22,072 nt of DNA from Mobilicoccus sp032056465 (lineage in GTDB: Bacteria; Actinomycetota; Actinomycetes; Actinomycetales; Dermatophilaceae). Below, one piece after another: positions 8,922 to 16,544 of the stretch. The notes beneath the pieces are model-generated. The model was not told the origin of the DNA. It searched no databases and saw only the letters and a program-made list of their open reading frames with translations. The stretch's first letter is position 1, and each line of letters begins with the position of its first letter. A program made the position numbers and the translations under genes. The stretch lies in the NCBI RefSeq assembly GCF_032056465.1, contig NZ_DAMBCL010000061.1; one strand, given 5' to 3'.

Positions 8922-10313
8922 ATGAGCGGCACCCTGGCCGAGAAGGTCTGGCAGCGACACGTCGTCCGATCGGCGGCGGACGAACCGGACCTGCTGTACA
9001 TCGACCTCCACCTCGTGCACGAGGTGACGAGTCCTCAGGCCTTCGACGGTCTCCGACTCGCGGGACGCCGCCTCCGCCGCCCGGACCTCACGATCGCGAC
9101 CGAGGACCACAACGTCCCCACCCTCCCCGGCCCGATCACCGACGAGACCAGCCGCACCCAGGTCGAGACGCTGCGCCGCAACTGCGAGGAGTTCGGCGTC
9201 CGCCTGCACCCCATGGGCGACGCGCAGCAGGGCATCGTCCACATCATCGGCCCGGAGCTCGGGCTCACCCAGCCGGGCATGACGGTCGTCTGCGGCGACT
9301 CCCACACCTCCACCCACGGCGCGTTCGGGGCGCTGGCCTTCGGCATCGGCACGAGCGAGGTCGAGCACGTCATGGCCACGCAGACCCTGCCGCTCAAGCC
9401 GTTCAAGACCATGTCGGTCACCGTCGACGGCGACCTCCCGCCCGGGGTGACGAGCAAGGACGTCATCCTCGCCGTCATCGCGAAGATCGGCACCGGCGGC
9501 GGCCAGGGCCACGTCATCGAGTACCGCGGCAGCGCGATCGAGGCGCTGTCGATGGAGGCGCGGATGACGATGTGCAACATGTCGATCGAGGCGGGTGCCC
9601 GCGCGGGCATGATCGCCCCGGACGAGACGACCTTCGCCTACCTCAAGGGGCGTCCGCACGCGCCGACGGGTGCGGACTGGGACGCCGCCGTCGCGGACTG
9701 GACGACCCTGCGGACCGAGGCGGACGCGAGGTTCGACACCGAGGTCCACCTCGACGCCGCCGAGCTCACCCCGTTCGTCACGTGGGGCACCAACCCCGGC
9801 CAGGGCGCCCCCCTCGGGGCCTGCGTGCCCGACCCCGAGGCGATCGCCGACGCCCAGGAGCGCGAGGCGACCCGCAACGCCCTCGACTACATGGGCCTCG
9901 AACCCGGCACGCCGCTGCGGGAGGTCCCCGTCGACACCGTGTTCGTCGGGTCGTGCACGAACGGACGCATCGAGGACCTGCGGGCCGTCGCCGACGTCCT
10001 CCGCGGACGTCGGGTCGCCGACGGGGTGCGGATGCTCGTCGTGCCCGGCTCGGGTCAGGTCGCGGCGCAGGCGGAGCGCGAGGGTCTCGACACGGTCTTC
10101 ACGGGGGCCGGGGCGGAATGGCGCCTGCCCGGGTGTTCGATGTGTCTCGCGATGAATCCCGACAAGCTCGCGCCGGGGGAGCGGTGCGCCTCGACGAGCA
10201 ACCGCAACTTCGAGGGACGCCAGGGCAAGGGCGGACGCACCCACCTCGTCAGCCCGGCCGTCGCCGCCGCCACCGCCGTGCGCGGACGCCTCGCCGCGCC
10301 CGCCGACCTCTGA
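8922..10313 (+). CDS. leuC: 3-isopropylmalate dehydratase large subunit
   Basis: LeuC pairs with LeuD to isomerise 2-isopropylmalate to 3-isopropylmalate in leucine synthesis, using an aconitase-type [4Fe-4S] cluster. The 463 residues are normal for the family. The three cluster ligands are C345 (VGSCTNGRIEDLR), C405 and C408 (PGCSMCLAMNPD). Other signatures are EDHNVPT, CGDSHTSTHGAFGALAFGIGTSEVEHV and the C-terminal STSNRNFEGRQGKGGRTHLVSP. ATG at 8922 is chosen because AAGGAG lies at 8912-8917; the frame is open back to 8841, but that extension is leader sequence with no homology. leuD follows after 34 nt in the same operon, and ndgR is divergent upstream. Confidence 0.97.
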   Translation: MSGTLAEKVWQRHVVRSAADEPDLLYIDLHLVHEVTSPQAFDGLRLAGRRLRRPDLTIATEDHNVPTLPGPITDETSRTQVETLRRNCEEFGVRLHPMGDAQQGIVHIIGPELGLTQPGMTVVCGDSHTSTHGAFGALAFGIGTSEVEHVMATQTLPLKPFKTMSVTVDGDLPPGVTSKDVILAVIAKIGTGGGQGHVIEYRGSAIEALSMEARMTMCNMSIEAGARAGMIAPDETTFAYLKGRPHAPTGADWDAAVADWTTLRTEADARFDTEVHLDAAELTPFVTWGTNPGQGAPLGACVPDPEAIADAQEREATRNALDYMGLEPGTPLREVPVDTVFVGSCTNGRIEDLRAVADVLRGRRVADGVRMLVVPGSGQVAAQAEREGLDTVFTGAGAEWRLPGCSMCLAMNPDKLAPGERCASTSNRNFEGRQGKGGRTHLVSPAVAAATAVRGRLAAPADL

Positions 10314-10347
10314 CCGCCGCGCCGCACGACCGCCTCAGGAGAACCCC

Positions 10348-10935
10348 ATGGAGAAGTTCACGACGCACACCGGCGTCGGCGTGCCCCTGCGCCGCAGCGA
10401 CGTCGACACCGACCAGATCATCCCCGCCGTCTACCTCAAGCGCGTGACACGGACCGGGTTCGAGGACGGCCTGTTCGCGGGCTGGCGCGCCGAGCCCGAC
10501 TTCGTGCTCAACCGGCCCGAGTACGCCGGCGCGAGCGTCCTCGTCGCGGGCCCCGACTTCGGCACCGGCTCCTCCCGCGAACACGCGGTGTGGGCGCTCA
10601 TGGACTACGGCTTCCGCGTCGTCATCTCCTCCCGGTTCGCCGATATCTTCCGTGGCAACTCCGGCAAGGCCGGTCTGCTCACCGCCCGCTGCGAACCGAG
10701 TGACGTCGACCTGCTGCAGAAGCTGCTCGAGGAGCAGCCCGGGACCCCCGTGACCGTCGACCTCGAGAACCGCACCATCACCTGCGGTGAGACCGTCGTG
10801 GGCTTCGAGGTCGACGACTACCAGCGCTACCGGCTGCTCAACGGCCTCGACGACATCGACGTCACGCTCACCCACGAGGACGACATCCTCGCCTACGAGG
10901 GTGCCCGTCCCTCGTACACCCCCACGACCCTCTGA
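10348..10935 (+). CDS. leuD: 3-isopropylmalate dehydratase small subunit
   Basis: LeuD is the swivel-domain partner of LeuC. The 195 residues include the conserved VDTDQIIPAVYLKRV near the N-terminus, PDFGTGSSREHAVWAL (substrate-binding Ser/Arg region) and SRFADIFRGNSGKAGLLT. Length is typical. ATG at 10348 has AGGAG at 10337-10341. The gene follows leuC by 34 nt and is the last gene of the operon; a GC hairpin at 10942-10962 lies right after the stop codon. Confidence 0.97.
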   Translation: MEKFTTHTGVGVPLRRSDVDTDQIIPAVYLKRVTRTGFEDGLFAGWRAEPDFVLNRPEYAGASVLVAGPDFGTGSSREHAVWALMDYGFRVVISSRFADIFRGNSGKAGLLTARCEPSDVDLLQKLLEEQPGTPVTVDLENRTITCGETVVGFEVDDYQRYRLLNGLDDIDVTLTHEDDILAYEGARPSYTPTTL

Positions 10936-10941
10936 ACCGCC

Positions 10942-10962
10942 CGCCGGGTCCGGGGCCCGGCG
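10942..10962 (+). terminator. leuCD terminator hairpin
   Basis: CGCCGGG - TCCGGGG - CCCGGCG gives a perfect 7-bp GC stem 6 nt after the leuD stop. No U-tract follows, which is usual for actinobacterial terminators. Confidence 0.6.
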
Positions 10963-11384
10963 CTCTCCCTCCGTGACGACCCGTCACGTCCACTCGTGCG
11001 CGGTCACGTGGCAGCGTGGCGGCGCGGCGTGGCTGCGGCATGGCCGCGATGCGGCGCTGCGGCGTGGTGGCCGTGCCTTCGGGCGGCACCGCGCCGTCGC
11101 CGGCCCGGCTGCGCGTCCCCCCTCGCCGTCGCGTGCCACGGGGCACGGTCCCACCCCGTCGTCTTCCGCTCTCCGCGCCGGGGATTGGGCTGTGGACGCC
11201 GCTGCTCCCACCCGTGACGTATCTCTGTCCATAGGCCCTCTGACCTGGGAATTCATCGGACACGGGGGCGGATTCGGTGGGGGCGCCACGGGGGGTGCGA
11301 CCGGTTCCCCTGCGAGCGAGGGGACTTCGTGCCGATAGGTGGTGCGTGAGGCGCCCGCCGTCTCACCGTGATCGCCCTGCCTGG

Positions 11385-11398
11385 GTGCTCGCGAGCAC
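11385..11398. promoter_or_regulatory. Perfect 14-bp palindrome upstream of hup
   Basis: GTGCTCGCGAGCAC is fully self-complementary and lies 118 nt before the hup start. It could be an operator for a dimeric regulator of hup. I do not recognise it as the site of a known factor. Confidence 0.45.
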
Positions 11399-11450
11399 GA
11401 CGAAGGGATGGCCCGGCATCACCTGGCCTGCACATGGACGTGGAGGGGTC

Positions 11451-11473
11451 TTGAGCCTCTTGCCACGGCTCAA
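11451..11473. promoter_or_regulatory. Inverted repeat in the hup leader
   Basis: TTGAGCC (11451-11457) and GGCTCAA (11467-11473) flank the 9-nt loop TCTTGCCAC. It is either a leader hairpin upstream of the ribosome site or an operator. TTGAGC could also serve as a -35 box, but no -10 box is evident at the right distance. Confidence 0.45.
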
Positions 11474-11515
11474 ACCGGCCCGCATCGCGAGCCACCCGTC
11501 TCTGGAGGGAGAGAA

Positions 11516-11923
11516 ATGAACAAGGCTGATCTGGTCGACGCGCTCGAGTCGCGTCTGGGCGGTCGCAAGGCGGCGTCGGACGCCATCGAGGCGATCTTCG
11601 ACGTCATCATCCGCGAGGTCGCTCACGGAGGGAAGGTCGGGATCACCGGTTTCGGCACCTTCGAACGCGTCGACCGCGCGGCCCGTACGGGTCGTAACCC
11701 GCGCACCGGTGAGTCGGTGCGCATCGAGTCGACCGCGGTGCCGAAGTTCCGTCCCGGCACGGCGTTCAAGCTCTACGTCGCCGAGCCGGCGACGCTGCCG
11801 AAGTCCGGCCCGGCCGCCGCCCGCGCCGCCGCGGGAACCGCGTCCGAGGTCCGCGCCAAGGCCGAGGCCGCGATCGCCGCGTCCAAGGGCAAGAAGGGCA
11901 AGGGCGGGCGCCAGAGCGCCTGA
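11516..11923 (+). CDS. hup: HU-family DNA-binding nucleoid protein with short basic tail
   Basis: The protein has 135 residues: a complete HU fold (1 to about 91) and a 44-residue Ala/Lys tail ending in SKGKKGKGGRQSA. The HU part shows MNKADLVDALESRLGGRKAA, GGKVGITGFGTFERVDRAARTGRNPRTGE (beta arms that grip DNA, with the conserved Pro) and VPKFRPGTAFKLYV. It dimerises and bends DNA non-specifically. Its place after leuCD matches M. tuberculosis hupB, whose tail is far longer, so this is a short-tail relative closer to streptomycete HupA-type or micrococcal forms. ATG at 11516 is preceded by the strong ribosome site GGAGGGAGAG. A 17-bp stem terminator follows directly, so it is likely a single-gene, highly expressed unit. 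Confidence 0.95.
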   Translation: MNKADLVDALESRLGGRKAASDAIEAIFDVIIREVAHGGKVGITGFGTFERVDRAARTGRNPRTGESVRIESTAVPKFRPGTAFKLYVAEPATLPKSGPAAARAAAGTASEVRAKAEAAIAASKGKKGKGGRQSA

Positions 11924-11937
11924 CCCGCGTCCGTCCC

Positions 11938-11980
11938 GACGCCCCGCCCACCGGTCCCCTCACCCGGTGGGCGGGGCGTC
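11938..11980 (+). terminator. Strong terminator of hup
   Basis: GACGCCCCGCCCACCGG (11938-11954) pairs perfectly over 17 bp with CCGGTGGGCGGGGCGTC (11964-11980) around a 9-nt loop, 14 nt after the hup stop. GTCGTGT follows instead of a U-tract. Confidence 0.9.
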
Positions 11981-12035
11981 GTCGTGTCGGCGCACGCCGC
12001 ATCGCCCGTCCTTCGCTGATTCGCAGGCCCGATTC

Positions 12036-12070
12036 TCGACATCCAGCCCCGCCACCGGCGAGGATGTCGA
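12036..12070. repeat. Inverted repeat upstream of plsC
   Basis: TCGACATCC (12036-12044) and GGATGTCGA (12062-12070) are exact reverse complements with a 17-nt spacer, 60 nt before the plsC start. It may be an operator or a leader hairpin for the plsC-gpsA unit. Confidence 0.5.
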
Positions 12071-12130
12071 CGAGTCGGCGCGAGACCCAGGTCACGCCGA
12101 CGGGACGAGTGAGCGGACGAGAGGCACGGC

Positions 12131-12886
12131 GTGACGTCATCGAAGGTGCGGCAGCGGGGGATCGAACGATCCTTCGCCTATCGGTCGGCGGTGGTGTCGA
12201 TGTTCGGCCCCATCCGAGTGATGACCGACAGCGACTGGCAGGGCACCGAGCACCTCCCGAACGGGGGCTGCGTCGTCGCCGCCAACCACATCTCCTACGC
12301 GGATCCCTCCGCCCTCGGCCGGTTCCTCCACGACAACGGTCACCCGCCGTTCTTCCTCGCGAAGGACGCCCTGTTCGAGCTGCCGTTCCTCGGACGCTGG
12401 CTCACCGCGGCGGGTCAGGTCCCGGTCCGCCGGGGTACGGGTGAGGCGATCTCCGCCTACGCCGACGCCGTCGAGGCCGTCCGCGCGGGCAAGACCGTCG
12501 TCGTCATGCCGGAGTCGACGATCACCAAGGACCCGGATCTGTGGCCCATGCGCGGCAAGACCGGCGTCGTCCGGATCGCGCTCGCCACCGGATGCCCCCT
12601 CGTGCCGCTCGGGCAGTGGGGTGCCCAGGACCTCATGCCGCGCGGCACGACCCGCCTGCAGCCGTGGCCGCGCAAGACGATGCACATGCGCGTCGGACCG
12701 CCGGTGGACCTGTCGGACCTCTCGCCGGGTACCGTCACCCGCGACGACCTCCTCGCCGCGGCCGACCGCGTCATGGAGGCGATCACCGGGCTCGTCGCCG
12801 AGATCCGTGGGGAGACTCCGCCCCCGGGGCGGTGGGACCTCGCGCTCGGTCGCCGTGTGCCCACCCACCCCGAGGAGCAGCCATGA
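12131..12886 (+). CDS. 1-acyl-sn-glycerol-3-phosphate acyltransferase family protein (PlsC-like)
   Basis: This 251-residue lysophospholipid acyltransferase transfers an acyl chain in phospholipid synthesis at the inner face of the membrane. The catalytic HX4D motif is NHISYADP (H53, D58); the acceptor-binding blocks are FFLAKDALFELPFLGRWLTAAGQVPVRRG and VVVMPESTIT (in place of the usual FPEGT), followed by KTGVVRIALATGCPLVPLGQWG. There is no strong membrane segment, only a hydrophobic patch near residues 20-30. GTG at 12131 is the first start giving the full domain, with GAGAGG about 7 nt upstream. The stop overlaps the gpsA start (ATGA), so the two are translated together; GpsA makes the glycerol-3-phosphate backbone that this enzyme family acylates, which supports the call. 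I leave the symbol blank because several paralogues usually exist. Confidence 0.88.
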   Translation: MTSSKVRQRGIERSFAYRSAVVSMFGPIRVMTDSDWQGTEHLPNGGCVVAANHISYADPSALGRFLHDNGHPPFFLAKDALFELPFLGRWLTAAGQVPVRRGTGEAISAYADAVEAVRAGKTVVVMPESTITKDPDLWPMRGKTGVVRIALATGCPLVPLGQWGAQDLMPRGTTRLQPWPRKTMHMRVGPPVDLSDLSPGTVTRDDLLAAADRVMEAITGLVAEIRGETPPPGRWDLALGRRVPTHPEEQP

Positions 12887-13890
12887 TCGCCGAACGCGCC
12901 ACCGTCGTCGGGGCGGGGAGCTGGGGCACCGCGTTCTCGCTCGTCCTCGCCGACGCCGGCCTCGACGTGCGCCTCTGGGCGCGTCGCCCCGAGCTCGCCG
13001 ACAGCATCAACCGCACCGGCCGCAACCCCGACTACCTCCCCGACGTCGACCTGCCGCCGCAGGTCACCGCGACGTCGTCCGTGGTCGAGGCGTTGGAGGA
13101 CACGGACCTCGTCGTCCTCGCGATGCCGGCACAGAAGCTGCGGGACGGGCTCGTCGACTGGGCCCCGCACCTGCCCGACCATGCGCCGCTCGTGTCGCTC
13201 GCGAAGGGCATCGAGCTGCGGACCGGATGCCGGATGAGCGAGGTGATCCGTCAGGCCACCGGCGCCGCGCCCGAGCGTGTGGCCGTGGTCTCCGGACCCA
13301 ACCTCGCGCGTGAGATCGCCGCCCGCCAGCCCGCCGCGGGCGTCGTCGCCGCCTCCGACGCCGAGACCGCGGACCTCGTCGCCACGGCCTGCCAGTCCCC
13401 GTGGTTCCGGCCCTACACCTCGACCGACGTCGTCGGCGCCGAGATCGCCGGTGCGACGAAGAACGTCATCGCGCTCGCGGTCGGCGCCGCCGAGGGCCTC
13501 GGGCTCGGGGACAACTCCAAGGCGAGCGTCATCACCCGCGGCCTCGCCGAGACGGCTCGCCTCGGCGTCGCGCTCGGCGCCGACGAGGCGACGTTCTCCG
13601 GCCTCGCCGGCGTCGGGGACCTCATCGCGACGTGCATGTCGCCGCTCTCGCGCAACCACCGCGTCGGGGTCGGCCTCGGTCGCGGAGGCACGGTCACCGA
13701 CGTCGTCGCCGCGATCGGCCAGACCGCCGAGGGCGTCACCTCCTGCGAATCCGTCCTCGCCCTCGCCCGTGGGGCCGGCGTCGACGTCCCGATCGTCGAG
13801 TCCGTCGTCGCGATGGTCGCCGACGGCCAACGTCCCGAACTCATCGTCGACGCACTCATGTCCCGCCAACGCAAACCGGAGACGGCCTGA
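12883..13890 (+). CDS. gpsA: NAD(P)H-dependent glycerol-3-phosphate dehydrogenase
   Basis: GpsA reduces dihydroxyacetone phosphate to sn-glycerol-3-phosphate, the starting point of phospholipid synthesis, in the cytoplasm. It has 335 residues, the normal length. The Rossmann nucleotide site is VVGAGSWGTAFS at the N-terminus. The catalytic region shows SLAKGIE, VSGPNLAREIA and EIAGATKNVIALAVGAAEGLGLGDNSKASVITRGL with the catalytic Lys in GATKN, then SPLSRNHRVG. ATG at 12883 overlaps the plsC stop by 4 nt and has CGAGGAG about 7 nt upstream. The gene ends facing the FUSC gene, with a hairpin at 13898-13926 between them. Confidence 0.97.
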   Translation: MIAERATVVGAGSWGTAFSLVLADAGLDVRLWARRPELADSINRTGRNPDYLPDVDLPPQVTATSSVVEALEDTDLVVLAMPAQKLRDGLVDWAPHLPDHAPLVSLAKGIELRTGCRMSEVIRQATGAAPERVAVVSGPNLAREIAARQPAAGVVAASDAETADLVATACQSPWFRPYTSTDVVGAEIAGATKNVIALAVGAAEGLGLGDNSKASVITRGLAETARLGVALGADEATFSGLAGVGDLIATCMSPLSRNHRVGVGLGRGGTVTDVVAAIGQTAEGVTSCESVLALARGAGVDVPIVESVVAMVADGQRPELIVDALMSRQRKPETA

Positions 13891-13897
13891 GCACCGA

Positions 13898-13926
13898 GTC
13901 GGGCGGCGGGATGGACCGCGCCCGAC
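13898..13926. terminator. Bidirectional terminator between gpsA and the FUSC gene
   Basis: GTCGGGCG (13898-13905) and CGCCCGAC (13919-13926) form a perfect 8-bp stem with a 13-nt loop in the 45-nt gap between two convergent genes. It can fold in both transcripts. Confidence 0.6.
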
Positions 13927-13935
13927 CACCGGGGG

Positions 13936-15252
13936 TCAGTCCGTGCCCGCGAAGGGGCGCGGCCGGAGGTCCGCCTCGCTGAGGACGGCGACGAAGGTGG
14001 GACGGCGACGCCGCTCCTCACGGTCGCGGCGCACGTCCTCGAGGACGTCGAGCTGGCTGAGGGTCTGCTCGACGGCCGAGAGCACCGAGCCGCGGAGCAG
14101 CCACTGCTGCGTGCCCGAGGCCGGGTCGACGAGCATGAGCTCGGTGAGGATGGCGCGGCTCTCGCGGAGGTTCTCGAGGGTCTCGACGAAGTGCTGTTCG
14201 ACGCCGACGGGGTCGTCGCCGAACTCCGCCTCCAGCAGCCCGCCGAAGGCATGGATCGACTCGGCCATCGTGTCGAGGACCACCGCGAACGCGGGCCGGA
14301 TGGCCTCGTCGAACGGGTCCTCTTCGGTGCCCTCCCGCGGCAGCTCCCGGAGGAGCACGATGTAGAGGGCGATGATGGCGCGCAACACCCCGTCGACCGT
14401 GTCGAGGCCGGCGCGCAGCGTCGTCTCCCCGCTGCGCGAGCCGAGCGCCCACACGTTCATGCGTCGACTGTCCCCGACGTCCGACACCCGCGCCGAGGCG
14501 GTCGCCACCTGCGCCCCGCACCGGCGGGTCGAGTCCAGCCAGGTCTCCACGTCGTCGCGGATCACCTCGTGTCGTCGCATCGACTGCGCCGAGGTGCGCA
14601 GCACGGCGCCGATCTCGTCCGCGGCGCGTCGTACCTCGATCGCGGCCTTGCGTGCGGGCACCGCAGGGGCGAGGAGCAGCCCGAACGCCACGCCCACGGC
14701 GGCGCCGATGAGGGTCGTGACGACTCTCGTCTGCACCGCGACGCCCGAGCCGTGGACGGCGAGGATGAGCATCGCCGAGATCGGCGTCTCGAGCATCTGG
14801 TCGCCGAGCCGTAGCACGCGACCGAGCAGGAGCGCCAGGGCCACGGCGGCCCCGAGGGACCACCAGGTCAGCCCGAACCAGTTCGTGAGCAGGACCGCGA
14901 CGACGACCCCGGTGAGGACGGCACCGACGCGGACCAGGCCCATCTTCAACGTCGAGTAGGTGCTCGCCTGCACGACGAGCAGCGCCGTCAGCGACCCGGT
15001 GAGGTCCTGACGCTCGCCGGTGAGCCCGAGGACGAACAGGTAGGCGACGACGGCCGCCGCCGTGAGTCGCAGGATCTCCACCAAGGGTGGACGAAGGCGG
15101 CGGGGAACGTCCCGCCACGTCGTCGGGTGCCCGGGCCAGGCCCAGGCGAGCGCGCGGCGGAGCACACGCCGGACGGGCCGTGGCAGTCGCCGAGAGAGGC
15201 GGAGGCGCTCCCGTGGAGGCCCCGGCCCGTCGTCGACCCCCGTCGCAGCCAC
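13936..15252 (-). CDS. FUSC / aromatic acid exporter-like integral membrane protein
   Basis: The 438-residue protein starts with a basic, Arg-rich stretch of about 58 residues. A membrane region follows with about five or six hydrophobic segments between residues 60 and 210 (AAAVVAYLFVLGL; VGAVLTGVVVAVLL; LGAAVALALLLG; AMLILAVHG; LIGAAVGVAFGLLLAP). The rest is a helical cytoplasmic domain of about 225 residues. This is the half-size FUSC/ArAE plan seen in YgaE- or DUF939-like proteins, proposed to export aromatic acids; the substrate here is unknown. I chose GTG at 15252 because the open frame back to 15552 would run through the start of ddl and has no suitable start in between; no clear ribosome site supports it. 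It is divergent from ddl, an accessory insertion between gpsA and ddl relative to mycobacteria. Confidence 0.8.
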   Translation of the reverse strand: MAATGVDDGPGPPRERLRLSRRLPRPVRRVLRRALAWAWPGHPTTWRDVPRRLRPPLVEILRLTAAAVVAYLFVLGLTGERQDLTGSLTALLVVQASTYSTLKMGLVRVGAVLTGVVVAVLLTNWFGLTWWSLGAAVALALLLGRVLRLGDQMLETPISAMLILAVHGSGVAVQTRVVTTLIGAAVGVAFGLLLAPAVPARKAAIEVRRAADEIGAVLRTSAQSMRRHEVIRDDVETWLDSTRRCGAQVATASARVSDVGDSRRMNVWALGSRSGETTLRAGLDTVDGVLRAIIALYIVLLRELPREGTEEDPFDEAIRPAFAVVLDTMAESIHAFGGLLEAEFGDDPVGVEQHFVETLENLRESRAILTELMLVDPASGTQQWLLRGSVLSAVEQTLSQLDVLEDVRRDREERRRRPTFVAVLSEADLRPRPFAGTD

Positions 15253-15331
15253 CTCTTCATTGAACCAGGAGGCCGGTTCGCCGGTGTCGTGCGGCTCGTC
15301 ACGGTGGCGGGGGAACGGGTTTCCCGGCGGG

Positions 15332-15346
15332 TACTGTCGGGGTCGA
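15332..15346 (+). promoter_or_regulatory. Probable leaderless promoter -10 box for ddl
   Basis: TACTGT (15332-15337) lies 8 nt before the ddl ATG with no Shine-Dalgarno sequence between, so the transcript likely begins at or next to the start codon. No convincing -35 box is seen. The FUSC gene must be transcribed from the other strand of the same 93-nt gap. Confidence 0.5.
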
Positions 15347-16488
15347 TGAGCACCACGCAGCCCAAGACCCGGGTCGCCCTCGTGTACGGCGGCCGTTCCT
15401 CCGAACACGCCGTCTCGTGCGCCACCGCCGCCGGGGTGATGTCCGCGATCGACGCCGATCGGTACGAGATCGTCCCGATCGGGATCGCCCGTGACGGGCG
15501 ATGGGTGCTCGGAGGCGCCGATCTCGCCGCGCTCGCCCTCGCCCGCGGGCACACCCCCGAGGTCACCGGCCGGGGCGACCTGCGCCTGCCGCTCGCCACC
15601 GGCGACCGATCCCTCGTCGACGTGGGGGCCGCCGACGCCGCCCCCGACGCCGCCGGTGCCTCACCGGTCTCCGCGCTCGGTGAGGTCGACGTCGTGTTCC
15701 CGCTGCTCCACGGCCCGTTCGGGGAGGACGGCACGATCCAGGGCATGCTCGAGCTCGGCGACATCCCCTACGTCGGCTGCGGTGTCCTCGCCTCCGCGAG
15801 CATGATGGACAAGCACGCGATGAAGGGCGTTCTCGCGAGTCACGGCCTGCCCATCGGACCGTTCGTCACGATCACCGATCGACAGTGGTGCACCGACCCC
15901 CAGGCCGCCCTCGACGCCGCCTGCGCGATGACGTTCCCGTTGTTCGTCAAGCCCGCCCGCGCCGGCTCGAGTGTGGGGATCAGCCGCGTCGAGACCCGCG
16001 AGCAGCTCGAGGCCGCCGTCGAGGCCGCGCGGATCCACGACCCCAAGGTCGTCGTCGAACAGGGCATCGTCGGCCGGGAGATCGAGTGCGGCGTCCTCCA
16101 GGGACGTGGGCACGACGCGCCGCGGACGAGCCTGCTCGGTGAGATCGTCGTCGAGAGCGGTCACGGCTTCTACGACTTCGACGCCAAGTACCTCGCCGAG
16201 AGCGAGGTCGTCCTCTCCTGCCCCGCGGACCTGCCCGAGGCCGACGCCACGCGCATCCGTGCGCTCGCCGCCGAGGCGTTCGAGGCGGCCGGCTGCGAGG
16301 GCCTCGCGCGGGTCGACTTCTTCTACACCCCCGAGGGCGAGGTCCTCGTCAACGAGATCAACACGATGCCGGGGTTCACCCCCCATTCGATGTACCCCCA
16401 GATGTGGCTCGCGAGCGGGATGAGCTATCAGGACCTCATCACCGAACTCATCGAGCTCGCCCTCGCGAGGCGCGTCGGCCTGCGGTGA
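15346..16488 (+). CDS. ddl: D-alanine--D-alanine ligase
   Basis: Ddl joins two D-alanines using ATP to make the dipeptide that ends the peptidoglycan stem peptide; it acts in the cytoplasm. The 380 residues fit the family. Signatures in order are VALVYGGRSSEHAVS at the N-terminus, FPLLHGPFGEDGTIQG, the ATP-grasp start SMMDKHAMK, the glycine-rich loop KPARAGSSVGISRV, EIECGVLQG, and the Mg2+/substrate site ARVDFFYTPEGEVLVNEINTMPGFTPHSMYP. ATG at 15346 follows a -10 box by 8 nt and is probably leaderless; the frame is open upstream to 15127, but that part is antisense to the FUSC gene. The context next to gpsA, DUF3515 and thiL is the conserved actinobacterial one. Confidence 0.97.
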   Translation: MSTTQPKTRVALVYGGRSSEHAVSCATAAGVMSAIDADRYEIVPIGIARDGRWVLGGADLAALALARGHTPEVTGRGDLRLPLATGDRSLVDVGAADAAPDAAGASPVSALGEVDVVFPLLHGPFGEDGTIQGMLELGDIPYVGCGVLASASMMDKHAMKGVLASHGLPIGPFVTITDRQWCTDPQAALDAACAMTFPLFVKPARAGSSVGISRVETREQLEAAVEAARIHDPKVVVEQGIVGREIECGVLQGRGHDAPRTSLLGEIVVESGHGFYDFDAKYLAESEVVLSCPADLPEADATRIRALAAEAFEAAGCEGLARVDFFYTPEGEVLVNEINTMPGFTPHSMYPQMWLASGMSYQDLITELIELALARRVGLR

Positions 16489-16498
16489 CCATCCGCCC

Positions 16499-16513
16499 GG
16501 GACGGGCCGTCCC
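16499..16513. terminator. Possible bidirectional terminator between ddl and the DUF3515 gene
   Basis: GGGAC-GGGCC-GTCCC forms a short GC stem 11 nt after the ddl stop, in the 56-nt gap between convergent genes. The stem is only 5 bp and no U-tract follows, so support is modest. Confidence 0.4.
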
Positions 16514-16544
16514 AGGCGCCGCCCTCACGCACCTCGGGCGCGAC

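Larger units (their letters stand above)
10963..11515. other. Long non-coding gap between leuD and hup, rich in dyads and hairpins
   Basis: I find no convincing gene in these 553 nt. The short open frames (for example 10996-11217) are Arg/Ala/Trp-rich and look like GC shadows. Structures seen are: a perfect dyad CGTGACG-ACC-CGTCACG (10972-10988) with a further GTCACGT at 11003-11009; a G-rich degenerate stretch (about 11000-11090); hairpin GTGCC-ACGG-GGCAC (11133-11146); hairpin TCCCCT-N7-AGGGGA (11306-11324); palindrome GTGCTCGCGAGCAC (11385-11398); and TTGAGCC-N9-GGCTCAA (11451-11473), which ends 42 nt before the hup ATG. It probably holds the hup promoter and a structured 5' leader, perhaps a small RNA. 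I could not place a confident promoter. Confidence 0.6.

Noticed and set aside
10996..11217. Short open frames in the leuD-hup gap
   Set aside because: They are Arg/Ala/Trp-rich, overlap one another on both strands, and lack ribosome sites.
14627..14640. CGTCGTACCTCGAT resembles the 19-bp motif around the DUF559 gene
   Set aside because: It lacks the flanking CCCTTC, has a mismatch in the centre, lies within the FUSC coding sequence and has no inverted partner.
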